A stretch of DNA of 64,000 bases from Sphingomonadaceae bacterium PASS1. GTDB lineage: Bacteria; Pseudomonadota; Alphaproteobacteria; Sphingomonadales; Sphingomonadaceae. Of the stretch, positions 17,969-27,504 are shown piece after piece; positions within the stretch are counted from its first letter, which is position 1, and each line of letters starts with the position of its first letter. The stretch spans positions 676,914 to 740,913 of the forward strand of contig NKIR01000001.1 of NCBI GenBank assembly GCA_002255985.1, read 5' to 3'. The position numbers and the translations under genes are program-made. Below the pieces are notes generated by a model. That model did no database searches. It had not been told where the DNA came from and was given only the letters and a program-made list of their open reading frames with translations.

Positions 17969-20242
17969 TTAGAACTTCGCTCCAAACCGGACGCCATAGA
18001 GGCGTGGTTCGGCAGGAATGTAGCTTGGTATGCCAAAGGCACCGCCTGTGTTACCGGCATCCAGCAAATAATCTTCGTCCAACAAATTGCGGGCGAAAGC
18101 CGAAATTTCGAAACGGTCACCGCCAAACCGGAACCCCGCATTCACATTGACCAGCGTCACCCCTTCTTGGGCGATGAGCGGGTTGTTCGGAATTTCGAAA
18201 AACATTTGGCTACGATATGTGACCGAAGGCGTTGCAAAGAATGTCATGCCGCCGAGCGGTGCGTCGATAGTAAATCCGCCTGACGCCTGCACTTCTGGTT
18301 GAAGACGGAACTTTGCACCGCGGAAGTTTGCGGCGATGGTCGGTTTGTTGTCAATGCCACCATCGATATAGCCCACATTGCCGAAGACGCTGAGCCAGCT
18401 TGTTGGTTTCATCGTCAACTCGGCTTCGACGCCCTTGTTCGTGGCAGTACCGGCGCTCTGTGTCTGCGTGGTTCCGTTCGGCAGAACTATGCTCACCTGG
18501 AAATTATCGTAGGTCAGGTAATAGGCACCGATTGATCCGGAAAAAATGCCCAGTGCACCCTTCAGACCGACTTCATAATTCCAGATGTTTTCTGCAAGTA
18601 CAGGGGTGAAGTTTGCAACGGGCCCACCCGTGGTTGCGCGCGCACCAAGCTGAACCGTGGCAGAGCGACGGCCCTTCGACACGGTTGCATAGCCGTTGAA
18701 GTTGTCCGAGAAACGGTAAAGCAAGTTAAAGCGCGGAAGCACTGCCTGAAAACTATCCTCCGTACGGAACGTCTGGCCTGCGGTATCAACTTGTCCCGGG
18801 ACCAAAGAAGCGCCGCCGGTCAGCGCGGAGCGCGGTACGCGCGCAAAAAAGCCGGATCGACGCTTTTCAATCAGGACACGTGCGCCCGCTGTCAGTTCGA
18901 GGCGAGGCGTCGGTATCCATGTTCCATCTGCGAACATCGAATAGCTGTCGTTACGGCCCTGATTTTCAAAAACGGAGCTGTATGGAACTGGCGTCAACGC
19001 GAGCGCAGGGACAGTGCCATTGGGAGCTACGCAATTTGCACGGGTTGCAGCAGTGCTGGTCAAGCAGGCCAGAAAGACGCGCTCGTTGCCAGAAAATGGA
19101 ACATTCTGGATGCTTTTTTCATGGAAGAAATTGAACCCAAAAGATCCGCGAAATTTGTCGTCTGTATAGGCAAAGCGGGTTTCATGGTTGAACTGATCAC
19201 CCTTGGCGAATTCAGTAAATTCCAGATATGGCGCAGCCGAGCCATCGGCGTCGAACACTTCAATCGAGTCAAAATTACGATAGCCGTTGACCATCGTTAG
19301 CGCCCAGTTGTCGGCAAAATCATAGTTTACCGTGAAGTTTGCATCATACACATCGCGCGTGAGACCTAGTTTGTCTTTGTACAAATCCTGCAGCGAACGC
19401 GCCGATCCGCCAAGATACGCGTCACCAAACGGATTGCCCGGGCCAGATGCCGTTGGTAGCGCGCGCGACACAAATGCGGTACCGGGGTTGCGCTGCCGAT
19501 CATAGGTCATAATGAAATCAGCAGTCAGTGCGTCGGTAGGCGTAAAACGCAGCGAACCGCGGACACCCAGCTGATTTTGGCCGTTTAGATCATCTTGGTT
19601 GGGCGCCAGATTGTTGACATAACCGTCACGCTTTTTGAATGCGAACGCAACGCGTCCAGCAAGTGTGTCCGAGCCCGCGTTTATAAAGCCACCCAGCTGA
19701 CGCTGATTGAAATTACCTACGCCGCCGGTCAGTGCTCCGGAAAAACCGGCCTCTGGCCGTGCTGAGATGATGCTGATTGCACCAACAGCTGATGCCGTTC
19801 CGAACAGAGTGGCCTGCGGTCCTTTAATAACCTCAATGCGCTCAATGTCATAAATGTCCTGATACGAACCACGTGAACGCGAAATATCGACACCGTTGTA
19901 ATAAAGTGTGACGCGGGCAGCCTGCTGCGCCGATCCGGAATCCGAAGTAATACCGCGAATAACGACGCCTGGGTTATTCGCGCTCTGCTCCTGGATGTTA
20001 AGACCAGGGATGTAGTTGGCGAGCTCGTCGAGATCGCTAACGCCGAGTTCCTGCATACGCGCGCCACTCACGGCGCTTAGCGTTACAGGAACATCAACAA
20101 GCCGTTCTTCGCGTTTTTGCGCAGTAACGATGATTTCACCTTCAAAGCCTTGATCTTCAGTCGCTGCAGTTTGGGCATAAGCTGGCATAGCGGTGGTTGC
20201 TAAAAGGAAAGAGGTAGCAACGGCAAAATAACGACGACGCAT
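17969..20242 (-). CDS. TonB-dependent outer-membrane receptor
   Basis: A 757-residue outer-membrane beta-barrel for active uptake of a large substrate such as a siderophore, vitamin or saccharide. The start at 20242 gives a proper signal peptide (MRRRYFAVATSFLLATTAMPAYA), with GGAG about 10 bases upstream. The plug domain covers about residues 45-160, with IIVTAQKREERLVDVPVTLS and IEVIKGPQATLFGTAS. The barrel ends in the classic C-terminal pattern EPRLYGVRFGAKF. This is the vitamin/sugar-type receptor common in sphingomonads. No ABC transporter or sigma/anti-sigma pair is next to it, so substrate cannot be inferred. It is divergent from the DUF2171 gene. Confidence 0.9.
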   Translation of the reverse strand: MRRRYFAVATSFLLATTAMPAYAQTAATEDQGFEGEIIVTAQKREERLVDVPVTLSAVSGARMQELGVSDLDELANYIPGLNIQEQSANNPGVVIRGITSDSGSAQQAARVTLYYNGVDISRSRGSYQDIYDIERIEVIKGPQATLFGTASAVGAISIISARPEAGFSGALTGGVGNFNQRQLGGFINAGSDTLAGRVAFAFKKRDGYVNNLAPNQDDLNGQNQLGVRGSLRFTPTDALTADFIMTYDRQRNPGTAFVSRALPTASGPGNPFGDAYLGGSARSLQDLYKDKLGLTRDVYDANFTVNYDFADNWALTMVNGYRNFDSIEVFDADGSAAPYLEFTEFAKGDQFNHETRFAYTDDKFRGSFGFNFFHEKSIQNVPFSGNERVFLACLTSTAATRANCVAPNGTVPALALTPVPYSSVFENQGRNDSYSMFADGTWIPTPRLELTAGARVLIEKRRSGFFARVPRSALTGGASLVPGQVDTAGQTFRTEDSFQAVLPRFNLLYRFSDNFNGYATVSKGRRSATVQLGARATTGGPVANFTPVLAENIWNYEVGLKGALGIFSGSIGAYYLTYDNFQVSIVLPNGTTQTQSAGTATNKGVEAELTMKPTSWLSVFGNVGYIDGGIDNKPTIAANFRGAKFRLQPEVQASGGFTIDAPLGGMTFFATPSVTYRSQMFFEIPNNPLIAQEGVTLVNVNAGFRFGGDRFEISAFARNLLDEDYLLDAGNTGGAFGIPSYIPAEPRLYGVRFGAKF

Positions 20243-20399
20243 GTTGAAAAACTCCAGTGGGAAAGGATGTTCGGCGCTATGCAGGTTGTCGGCGTCACTA
20301 TTGCGATGCGCGTGAGACAAATCGGGTATGAATATAAGAATGATTTGCGACACAGATGGTCGTGCGCTCGCGTTTAGGCTCTCGAGGTTAAGTGCGATT

Positions 20400-20426
20400 G
20401 GAACCCAAAACTGTTTTCGGGCGTTA
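20400..20426 (+). promoter_or_regulatory. EcfG-type general stress response promoter
   Basis: GGAAC (20400-20404), a 17-base spacer, then CGTTA (20422-20426) match the consensus recognised by the alphaproteobacterial general stress sigma factor EcfG (GGAAC-N16/17-CGTT). It lies 28 bases before the DUF2171 start and upstream of its ribosome site. No other clear match turned up at the gene starts I checked. Confidence 0.68.
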
Positions 20427-20453
20427 GCTTAGCTCAATCATAAGGAGTTAAGC

Positions 20454-20708
20454 ATGGCCGACCTATCGCAGATCAAAGAACATGCCGAAGTTATCGGGGC
20501 CGATGGCGTCCATGTTGGCACCGTTGACGGCATTGATGGCAACCGCATCAAGCTGACCAAGACAGATTCAGGGCAAGGCAGCCATAAAGGGCACCATCAT
20601 TATATTGACGGCGGATTGGTGGCCACGGTCGAAGACGGCACAGTCCGGTTGTCGGCAAATGCGGACGTTGCCGTCACTTTTGAGCAAGAAGAAGACGACA
20701 AAAGCTGA
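20454..20708 (+). CDS. DUF2171 domain protein, likely stress induced
   Basis: An 84-residue soluble acidic protein with strong ribosome site AAGGAG. The sequence begins with IKEHAEVIGADGVHVGTVDGIDGNRIKL, the pattern of the DUF2171 family, a short beta-rich module related to PRC-barrel proteins, followed by a histidine-rich turn (GSHKGHHHYID) and an acidic tail (EQEEDDKS). The family is abundant in stress regulons of alphaproteobacteria, and an EcfG-type promoter lies directly upstream, so induction by osmotic, oxidative or starvation stress is expected. Molecular function is unknown. Confidence 0.82.
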   Translation: MADLSQIKEHAEVIGADGVHVGTVDGIDGNRIKLTKTDSGQGSHKGHHHYIDGGLVATVEDGTVRLSANADVAVTFEQEEDDKS

Positions 20709-20712
20709 AGGC

Positions 20713-20758
20713 ACAGGGCGGCGGCGCCTTAGTGCGCCGCACCCCAGCTTGGCCCTGT
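20713..20758. terminator. Nested hairpin at the convergent DUF2171/polA junction
   Basis: An outer stem ACAGGGC (20713-20719)/GCCCTGT (20752-20758) encloses a 7-bp stem GCGGCGC (20721-20727)/GCGCCGC (20734-20740). It spans the polA stop codon and lies just after the DUF2171 stop. There is no T-run, so it is at best a weak or Rho-assisted end signal for both genes. Confidence 0.35.
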
Positions 20759-23545
20759 CCCGATCTCGATACCGAGGGGGACGGTGAGCTTAACCAAAGG
20801 TTCGGCTGCCCCTGCCATAATCGCGCGGATTACGTCGCTTGCCGCCGCAACATCCGCCTCTGGCAGTTCAAATACGAGTTCGTCATGCACCTGAAGCAAC
20901 ATCTTCACATGGCCTAAACCAGCAGCTTTCAACGCCGGCCCCATTTGCACCATCGCGCGTTTGATGATGTCAGCACTTGTCCCCTGAATCGGCGCATTGA
21001 TCGCAGCGCGTTCACTGCCCTGCCGTTCTGCCTGATTGGGCGACGATATGCGCGGAAACCATGTTTTCCTGCCGAACAACGTCGTCGAGTGCCCGCATTC
21101 GCGGACCGTCGCCATTGTTTCCTGAATATAATTTGAAATGCCGGGAAAACGTTGAAAATAGGCGTCGATAAGCGCCTGCGCTTCGTCGGCGGTGGATTCC
21201 AAGCGCTTCGAAAGACCCCAGCGGGAAATGCCGTACAGGATTGAAAAGTTGATGGTTTTGGCGCGGCCACGCGTGTCGCGGTTTACTTCGCCGAACAGTT
21301 CCAATGCGGTGCGCGCATGAATGTCTTCGCCCTTTTCAAAGGCATCGCGCAACGGTTCCACATCCGCAAAATGCGCCGCAAGCCGAAGCTCGATCTGGCT
21401 ATAGTCCGCAGACAAAATCACATTGCCGGGTTCGGCGACAAAAGCGTCCCTGATCTGGCGACCGGTTTCGGTGCGAATGGGAATATTTTGCAAGTTCGGA
21501 TCGGTCGACGACAGCCGCCCCGTTTGCGCGCCGACCAGGCTATAGCTTGTGTGCACACGGCCTGTTTTCGGGTCAATCTGCTGTTGCAGGCTGTCGGTAT
21601 AGGTTGATTTGAGCTTCGCCAGTTGCCGCCAATCGAGCACCTTGCGTGCGATGTCGATGCCCTGCCCCGCCAGATCTTCCAGCACGGTAACATCGGTCGA
21701 ATATTGCCCCGACTTGCCTTTTTTGCCGCCTTTATAGCCCATTTTTCCAAACAGGATTTCGCCAAGCTGCTGTGGACTGCCGATCGTAAACGGCTGTCCG
21801 GCGAGGCCGTGAATTTCCTTTTCGAGCAGTTCCATTTGCGCGGCGAATTCAGACGACAATCGCGCCAGCACGGTCCGGTCGACTTTAATGCCTAAGCATT
21901 CCATCTGCGACAGGACGGGCACGAGCGGGCGATCAACCAGTTCATAGACGCCGGTCGCCTTTTCAGGGCTCAGCCGTAACTTCAGGTGATGCCACAACCG
22001 CAAGGTCACATCGGCATCTTCTGCCGCATAACAGGTTGCGTCAGACAGCGGGACGGCGGCAAACCCAATCTGGCTTTTGCCGGTTCCGGTGACGCTTTTA
22101 TAAGAGATGCATTCATGCCCCAAATGCGTTTTGGCGAGTTCATCCATGCCATGCAACTGACGACCTGCATCCAAGGCAAAGCTCATGACCATCGTGTCAT
22201 CATAGGGCGTTATGCGCACATCATGCCGCGCCAATACCGACATGTCATATTTCAGATTCTGGCCAATTTTCAGCACGCTTGGATCGCTGAGCAGTGGACG
22301 CAACCGTTCCAAAGCTATGTTCAGTTCGATCTGAACCGGCTTTTCCGCGAACATATCTGTGCCGCCATGTGCCAATGGGACATAACATGCCTCGCCCGGT
22401 GCGACCGCTAGGCTGAAGCCCACAAGATTGGCGCTCGCCGCTTGTAAACTGTCTGTTTCGGTGTCGAAACCCAAAGTCCCTGTTTCACGGGCGCGGGATA
22501 TCCAATGATCCAGCCGACCAACATCGGTCACACATTCATATGTCGACACATCAATTTTGGGCATGGCGGGCGGAAATGCTGCCGCGCCTGCTGTGGGTGC
22601 GGATACGGGGGTGTCGCCCTTGTTCGCGGCCTTGGGGTTGCCGGCGATCGCCTTATTGGCGGCGGCGGTATTTGCGACATGGCCGATGCGTTTCAAAAGC
22701 GAGTTGAACCCGTGATGCTCCAAAAATGCGGCGAGCGGCTCTTCCGGAATTGCCCCCAAAGTCATGTCCTCAATTGCGATGGGCAGTGGGCAATCTTCTT
22801 TCAAAGTCACCAGCACTTTCGACAGACGCGCCTTTTCCGCATGCTCAATCAAATTATCGCGCATTTTGGAAGGCTTCATCGACGGTGCGGCGGCCAAGAC
22901 GCTTTCGAGGTCACCAAATTCCTGAATGAGCTTGGTCGCCGTTTTTGGCCCGACGCCGGGGACGCCCGGCACATTGTCGACGCTATCGCCCATCAGCGCC
23001 AGCACATCGCCAACCCGTTCGGGTTCGACACCAAATTTTTCGTATACTTCCTCGGCGCGAATGCGTTCGTTTTTCATCGTGTCGAACATGTCGATGCATG
23101 GTTCCACCAACTGCATCAGGTCCTTGTCGCTGCTGACGATCGTCACATGCCAGCCGGCGGCACAAGCTGCCCGCGCATAGCTTGCGATCATGTCATCGGC
23201 CTCGACATCATCCTCTTCGACCAACGGTAAAGAAAACGCCCGTGTCGCATCGCGGATCATGGGGAATTGTGGTCTTAAATCCTCAGGCGGGTCGGGCCTG
23301 TGCGCCTTATATTGGTCATAGATCCGGTTGCGGAATGACTGGCTCGATTTATCGAGGACAACAGCCATATGCGTTGGACCATCCGCTTGATTTAGGTCGT
23401 CCGCCAGCTTCCACAGCATGGTCGTATAACCATATACCGCGCCAACCGGCTCGCCATGCTTATTGGTGAGCGGGGGCAGCCGGTGATAGGCCCGGAAAAT
23501 ATAGGCGGAGCCATCGACGAGATAGAGATGCTTTTGGTCTGACAT
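20729..23545 (-). CDS. polA: DNA polymerase I
   Basis: A repair and Okazaki-fragment processing polymerase of 938 residues, full length. The start at 23545 (MSDQKHLYLVDGSAYIFRAYH) is preferred over an in-frame codon 30 bases upstream, since family members begin at this point. The N-terminal 5'-3' nuclease covers about 1-290 (GDSVDNVPGVPGVGPKTA is its helix-hairpin-helix). The proofreading domain from about 350 keeps the acidic motif FDTETDSL. The polymerase domain has DYSQIELRLAAH (motif A), RAKTINFSILYG (motif B) and VHDELVFE (motif C). It is convergent with the DUF2171 gene. Confidence 0.97.
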   Translation of the reverse strand: MSDQKHLYLVDGSAYIFRAYHRLPPLTNKHGEPVGAVYGYTTMLWKLADDLNQADGPTHMAVVLDKSSQSFRNRIYDQYKAHRPDPPEDLRPQFPMIRDATRAFSLPLVEEDDVEADDMIASYARAACAAGWHVTIVSSDKDLMQLVEPCIDMFDTMKNERIRAEEVYEKFGVEPERVGDVLALMGDSVDNVPGVPGVGPKTATKLIQEFGDLESVLAAAPSMKPSKMRDNLIEHAEKARLSKVLVTLKEDCPLPIAIEDMTLGAIPEEPLAAFLEHHGFNSLLKRIGHVANTAAANKAIAGNPKAANKGDTPVSAPTAGAAAFPPAMPKIDVSTYECVTDVGRLDHWISRARETGTLGFDTETDSLQAASANLVGFSLAVAPGEACYVPLAHGGTDMFAEKPVQIELNIALERLRPLLSDPSVLKIGQNLKYDMSVLARHDVRITPYDDTMVMSFALDAGRQLHGMDELAKTHLGHECISYKSVTGTGKSQIGFAAVPLSDATCYAAEDADVTLRLWHHLKLRLSPEKATGVYELVDRPLVPVLSQMECLGIKVDRTVLARLSSEFAAQMELLEKEIHGLAGQPFTIGSPQQLGEILFGKMGYKGGKKGKSGQYSTDVTVLEDLAGQGIDIARKVLDWRQLAKLKSTYTDSLQQQIDPKTGRVHTSYSLVGAQTGRLSSTDPNLQNIPIRTETGRQIRDAFVAEPGNVILSADYSQIELRLAAHFADVEPLRDAFEKGEDIHARTALELFGEVNRDTRGRAKTINFSILYGISRWGLSKRLESTADEAQALIDAYFQRFPGISNYIQETMATVRECGHSTTLFGRKTWFPRISSPNQAERQGSERAAINAPIQGTSADIIKRAMVQMGPALKAAGLGHVKMLLQVHDELVFELPEADVAAASDVIRAIMAGAAEPLVKLTVPLGIEIGTGPSWGAAH

Positions 23546-23635
23546 GGCCGAGCGATAGCAGCCCGTTTTGACCAAGTCTTTTCCTAATTTGCGGCGACGG
23601 TATTGGCACCCATACTGCAGGCGATTGCGGTGGAA

Positions 23636-24517
23636 CTACGCGCGCGACTTGCGCCACAAAAGAACGCCGCTGGCGATAATGATCCCGGATCCGGTAAGCG
23701 ATGCAATGTCTGGCAAATCCCCAAAAACCAATATGCCGAGCACGAGTGCCACCAACAATTGAACATATGTCATTGGCGCGATATCAGCGGCTGAAGCGCG
23801 GGTCGTTGCCATAAAGATCAGCCAGTGCGCAAAGCTTGCGGTGACCGCAACGAAGGCACATCGCGCCACGATGGTCCAGTCCGGCATGCCTATATGCAAT
23901 GTCGGAACGCCTGAAAAATGGCCTAAAACCGCTGCAGTCAATATGAACGGTACAGCGAGAGATGCGACTAAAAATTGCATCAAAATCGCGGATCCAGCCC
24001 CAGAGACTGCGCGATTACCAATCATTAAAAGCGCCATAGACATGGCGGCTCCTAGGGGCAACAAAGCAACCCAACCCAGTTCCACAACATTGGGCCGCAT
24101 GATGAGAAGGACCCCGCCGAACGCAATCAGTGTTGCCATCCATTTGGTCACATTCGTCCGTTCGTGCAGAAAAATGGCGCTCAAGATCGCAGTGATCATC
24201 GGGCTTGTAAAACCAATTGCGGTAGCCTCAGCCAATGGCATGACGAAGATCGATATAAAGAAGCAGATGGTTGCCATGGCCACTGCAAATCCCCGCAGGA
24301 TCTGAACTTTGGGCATGGGCAAAGCAAATCCATGCCAGCCTTCCTTGACATACAATAATGTGCCCAAACCCAACGCGCCGATAGAATAGCGCAGCGCCGC
24401 AACTGCAGAACCGGGCCATGCACCGGCAATCGATTTGATGACCGCATCGCCCAGTGACAACAGAGCGAAGCCGCAAACGGCATATAAAAGACCCGAACGG
24501 GCCGACGATGCAGACAC
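23636..24517 (-). CDS. EamA/DMT-family permease
   Basis: A 293-residue inner-membrane protein with ten predicted helices arranged as two EamA repeats (about residues 8-140 and 150-290). GFTSPMITAILSAIFLHERTN and MTYVQLLVALVLGILVFGDLPD end the two halves and match the family signature of a helix followed by an acidic loop. It is likely an exporter or uptake carrier of small metabolites (amino acids, nucleobases); the substrate is unknown. It lies 90 bases downstream of the polA start with its own orientation on the same strand as polA. Confidence 0.82.
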   Translation of the reverse strand: MSASSARSGLLYAVCGFALLSLGDAVIKSIAGAWPGSAVAALRYSIGALGLGTLLYVKEGWHGFALPMPKVQILRGFAVAMATICFFISIFVMPLAEATAIGFTSPMITAILSAIFLHERTNVTKWMATLIAFGGVLLIMRPNVVELGWVALLPLGAAMSMALLMIGNRAVSGAGSAILMQFLVASLAVPFILTAAVLGHFSGVPTLHIGMPDWTIVARCAFVAVTASFAHWLIFMATTRASAADIAPMTYVQLLVALVLGILVFGDLPDIASLTGSGIIIASGVLLWRKSRA

Positions 24518-24681
24518 TGGATTTCCTTCGATTATAACGCCCGCTTAAAAGTGTTTACGGGAAATGGAAAGCGGCAGAAATCTTCGCCCGACAACGCAAC
24601 CAACGCAAACCGTTACCAATTTATTCACTATTTGTCGGTAGCCCGAATTCCTTAGTCTATAGAACATCGGAGCGGGATAGC

Positions 24682-26235
24682 GTGAGCGCATTTGGGAAAA
24701 AACCAGGCTTGTCGATAGGGCGCCCATCATTTGGTGTGGCGCGTCCCATGACCGGCGGTGGTGCTTCCATTGCTCAGCAGATGCCTTCTCCGCCACCGCA
24801 GCCCGATTACAGGCCAACGACGGGTGGTGGCGAACAATTTCCACCCATTGAATCGGTGAATTTGTCCGGCGGCAGTAACGGCGGTCCGCAGACCGCAATG
24901 CAGGAAGCCATGTCGCGATTGTCCGACCGTGCAAACAACGCGGCACCAGTGGATGAAGGCCCCCAAGGTTTTGAAGCGTCGGTACACAAAATCAAAGAAC
25001 AGGTTCTCCCACGCCTTTTGGAGCGTGTGGACCCCGAAGCGGCGGCATCGCTGAATAAAGAAGAGCTGACCGAAGAGTTCCGTCCGATCATTCTTGAAGT
25101 GCTGGCGGAACTCAAGCTGACGCTTAACCGCCGCGAACAGTTTGCTTTGGAAAAAGTGCTCGTCGATGAACTGCTGGGATTTGGTCCACTGGAAGAATTG
25201 CTCAGCGATCCAGACATTTCCGATATCATGGTCAACGGCCCGTTGCAGACCTATATCGAAAAAAAGGGAAAGCTGCAGATTGCGCCGATCCAGTTTCGCG
25301 ATGAAGAGCATTTGTTCCAGATCGCGCAGCGCATCGTGAACCAAGTCGGTCGCCGCGTCGACCAAACCACGCCTTTGGCCGATGCCCGATTGAAAGACGG
25401 TAGCCGCGTGAATGTAATTGTCCCGCCACTTTCGTTGCGCGGCACCGCCATCTCAATTCGTAAATTTTCCGAAAAGCCGATCACGATTGATATGCTGAAG
25501 GGCTTTGGTTCGATGAGCGAACCTATGGCAACGGCATTAAAAATTGCTGGCGCAAGCCGGATGAATATCGTCATTTCAGGCGGTACGGGTTCAGGTAAAA
25601 CAACAATGCTGAATGCGTTGTCGAAAATGATTGATCCCGGCGAACGCGTTTTGACCATCGAAGATGCCGCCGAACTTCGGCTGCAACAGCCGCATTGGCT
25701 CCCGCTTGAAACGCGCCCTCCCAACTTGGAGGGTGAAGGCGCCATCACCATCGGTGACCTTGTGAAGAATGCACTGCGTATGCGTCCTGACCGGATTATC
25801 TTGGGCGAAATTCGTGGAGCGGAGTGTTTCGATCTCCTCGCCGCGATGAACACGGGCCATGATGGATCCATGTGTACGCTCCACGCCAATAACCCGCGCG
25901 AGTGTTTGGGTCGTATGGAAAACATGATTCTGATGGGCGATGTCAAAATACCCAAGGAAGCCATTTCGAGGCAGATCGCGGAATCAGTCGACCTAATCGT
26001 TCAGGTAAAGCGTCTGCGTGATGGTTCACGTCGCACCACCCAGATTACTGAGGTAATCGGTATGGAAGGCGACGTCATCGTTACGCAAGATCTGTTCAAA
26101 TTTGAATATCGCGACGAAGATGCTGACGGAAAAATCCAAGGTGAGTGGGTTGCGGGTGGCGTTCGTCCCTATACGCTGGAAAAGGCACGGCAGTTCGGAT
26201 TTGACCAGCCGTTCCTTGAGGCGTGCCTCGGCTAA
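24682..26235 (+). CDS. cpaF: CpaF-family type II/IV secretion ATPase
   Basis: A 517-residue cytoplasmic hexameric ATPase of the TadA/CpaF class, which powers Flp/Tad pilus assembly. The start is GTG 24682. The first about 90 residues are a Gly/Pro/Gln-rich disordered leader. An N-terminal domain with FALEKVLVDELLGFGPLEELL and ISDIMVNG follows, then Walker A SGGTGSGKTT (about residue 298-307), RPDRIILGEIRGAE (Walker B region) and HDGSMCTLHANNPRE (His box). No other tad/cpa gene is nearby, so it either serves a pilus cluster elsewhere or works alone. Confidence 0.88.
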   Translation: MSAFGKKPGLSIGRPSFGVARPMTGGGASIAQQMPSPPPQPDYRPTTGGGEQFPPIESVNLSGGSNGGPQTAMQEAMSRLSDRANNAAPVDEGPQGFEASVHKIKEQVLPRLLERVDPEAAASLNKEELTEEFRPIILEVLAELKLTLNRREQFALEKVLVDELLGFGPLEELLSDPDISDIMVNGPLQTYIEKKGKLQIAPIQFRDEEHLFQIAQRIVNQVGRRVDQTTPLADARLKDGSRVNVIVPPLSLRGTAISIRKFSEKPITIDMLKGFGSMSEPMATALKIAGASRMNIVISGGTGSGKTTMLNALSKMIDPGERVLTIEDAAELRLQQPHWLPLETRPPNLEGEGAITIGDLVKNALRMRPDRIILGEIRGAECFDLLAAMNTGHDGSMCTLHANNPRECLGRMENMILMGDVKIPKEAISRQIAESVDLIVQVKRLRDGSRRTTQITEVIGMEGDVIVTQDLFKFEYRDEDADGKIQGEWVAGGVRPYTLEKARQFGFDQPFLEACLG

Positions 26236-26447
26236 AGTCCTTTAATCGCCAACGCCGCTGCCAATACAGTAATCAGCACAGAAAATACTGTAATCGCGGT
26301 CCAGGGCATTATACCAACTTGGTCAAGCTTTGCTCGTCTATGGCGCCGCCGGTCCGCAACGCTGCTAATCAACACCAGTAATGCCGAGGCCGCGGACAAT
26401 GCTGCCCAAAAATGGTCTTGCCAATTCATGAGAGTAAAGCCGCTCAT
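26232..26447 (-). CDS. Small two-helix membrane protein
   Basis: A 71-residue protein with hydrophobic segments at about residues 12-30 and 48-69 separated by a basic loop (DRRRHRRAKLDQ), so both ends are likely periplasmic by the positive-inside rule. It starts 21 bases after the nitrilase gene on the same strand, and its stop overlaps the stop of convergent cpaF by 4 bases. I do not recognise the family. Similar size and layout suggest a conserved sphingomonad hypothetical protein. Confidence 0.55.
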   Translation of the reverse strand: MSGFTLMNWQDHFWAALSAASALLVLISSVADRRRHRRAKLDQVGIMPWTAITVFSVLITVLAAALAIKGL

Positions 26448-26468
26448 ATTGACATGCTCGCGGTTGTC

Positions 26469-27296
26469 CTATTCATAAAATCTAGGCTCAGCGATTGCAC
26501 GCTGGTTTTGATGCACGGGAATTTGCTGCCGGACTTCCGGAATTTTATCGAGATTGAGATCAACAAAAGCCAGCCCTGGCGTAGTTCCCATATCAAGGAT
26601 GACCTCTCCCCAAGGATCCACCACAAGTGAATGGCCGTAGGTCTCACGGCCATCTTCATGCAATCCACATTGTGCCGCGGCAATAACGAAACATTCACTC
26701 TCAATAGCCCGCGCCCTCAGCAACGCGTGCCAGTGCGCTGCGCCTGTGGGCACTGTAAATGCCGACGGCAGCGTGATGATATCAACGCCTGCCTTTGCAT
26801 AGGCGCTGAACAAGTCTGGAAAACGTATATCGTAGCAAACCGCCAACCCCATTTTTCCCAACGGCGTGTTTAAGATTACCGGGGTGTCACCGCCGACATA
26901 GGCCGAAGACTCGCGCCAACTTTCGCCAGATTTCAAATCCACGTCAAACAAATGAATTTTGTCATACCGCGCTTCAATTTGGCCTTTGGCGGAAATGACG
27001 ACGCTTCGGTTTGCGAGTTGTGGTCCGGTATCGTGCACCACCGGAATCGAGCCCAGGTGAACCCATATGTTATTCCGAGTCGCAACTTCACCGAATCGTT
27101 CAATCGATTCGGTCTTTGCCTCGTTAAATATGTGCAAACGGGCTTCATCGCGCTTACGATTTACCATAATCGACATTTCGGGGGCGAAGTACATAGCGGC
27201 CCCACCGCGCGCAGCCGCTTCAACCGCGCCGATCATCTCCAAAACGTTCGTCGCTGGTAAAGCACCACTCGTCATCTGGTGGACCGCTATACGCAC
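26469..27296 (-). CDS. Carbon-nitrogen hydrolase (nitrilase superfamily, Nit-type)
   Basis: A 275-residue cytosolic amidase-fold enzyme. The catalytic triad of the superfamily is visible as Glu40 (FAPE), Lys113 (RYDKIHLFD) and Cys154 (VCYDIRFP). The sequence is closest to the Nit1/Nit2-like branch, which includes omega-amidases and deaminated-glutathione amidases; FDVDLKSGESWRES is typical. The start is GTG 27296 with GAGGA about 8 bases upstream. It is followed on the same strand by the small membrane protein gene. Repair of deaminated glutathione is the most likely role but is inferred. Confidence 0.85.
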   Translation of the reverse strand: MRIAVHQMTSGALPATNVLEMIGAVEAAARGGAAMYFAPEMSIMVNRKRDEARLHIFNEAKTESIERFGEVATRNNIWVHLGSIPVVHDTGPQLANRSVVISAKGQIEARYDKIHLFDVDLKSGESWRESSAYVGGDTPVILNTPLGKMGLAVCYDIRFPDLFSAYAKAGVDIITLPSAFTVPTGAAHWHALLRARAIESECFVIAAAQCGLHEDGRETYGHSLVVDPWGEVILDMGTTPGLAFVDLNLDKIPEVRQQIPVHQNQRAIAEPRFYE

Positions 27297-27433
27297 GGAA
27301 TACCGTCCTCGCCGAAAACAATTGTAACGTCGTCATGAGGAAGCATAGCCATACAAAGCGGATCGCAGTATTGTAAGAAAAATGCAACAGTCCGAAAAAC
27401 AAAGACAAATTAGAGAATGGCGTGATTCAAAGC

Positions 27434-27461
27434 TTGAAAAACGGCCAAGATTGTGTAGATG
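27434..27461 (+). promoter_or_regulatory. Weak candidate promoter for the small secreted protein
   Basis: TTGAAA (27434-27439) and TAGATG (27456-27461) are separated by 16 bases, upstream of the gene at 27505. It is the best sigma-70-like pair in this 208-base divergent gap, but the -10 match is poor. Confidence 0.28.
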
Positions 27462-27504
27462 TCCTTGAGCAGTGCATCGCACTTCGCAAAAAAGGAGCAC
27501 AATA

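Noticed and set aside
24632-24663. Promoter upstream of cpaF
   Set aside because: TTGTCG and TATAGA are 20 bases apart, too far for a normal sigma-70 promoter.
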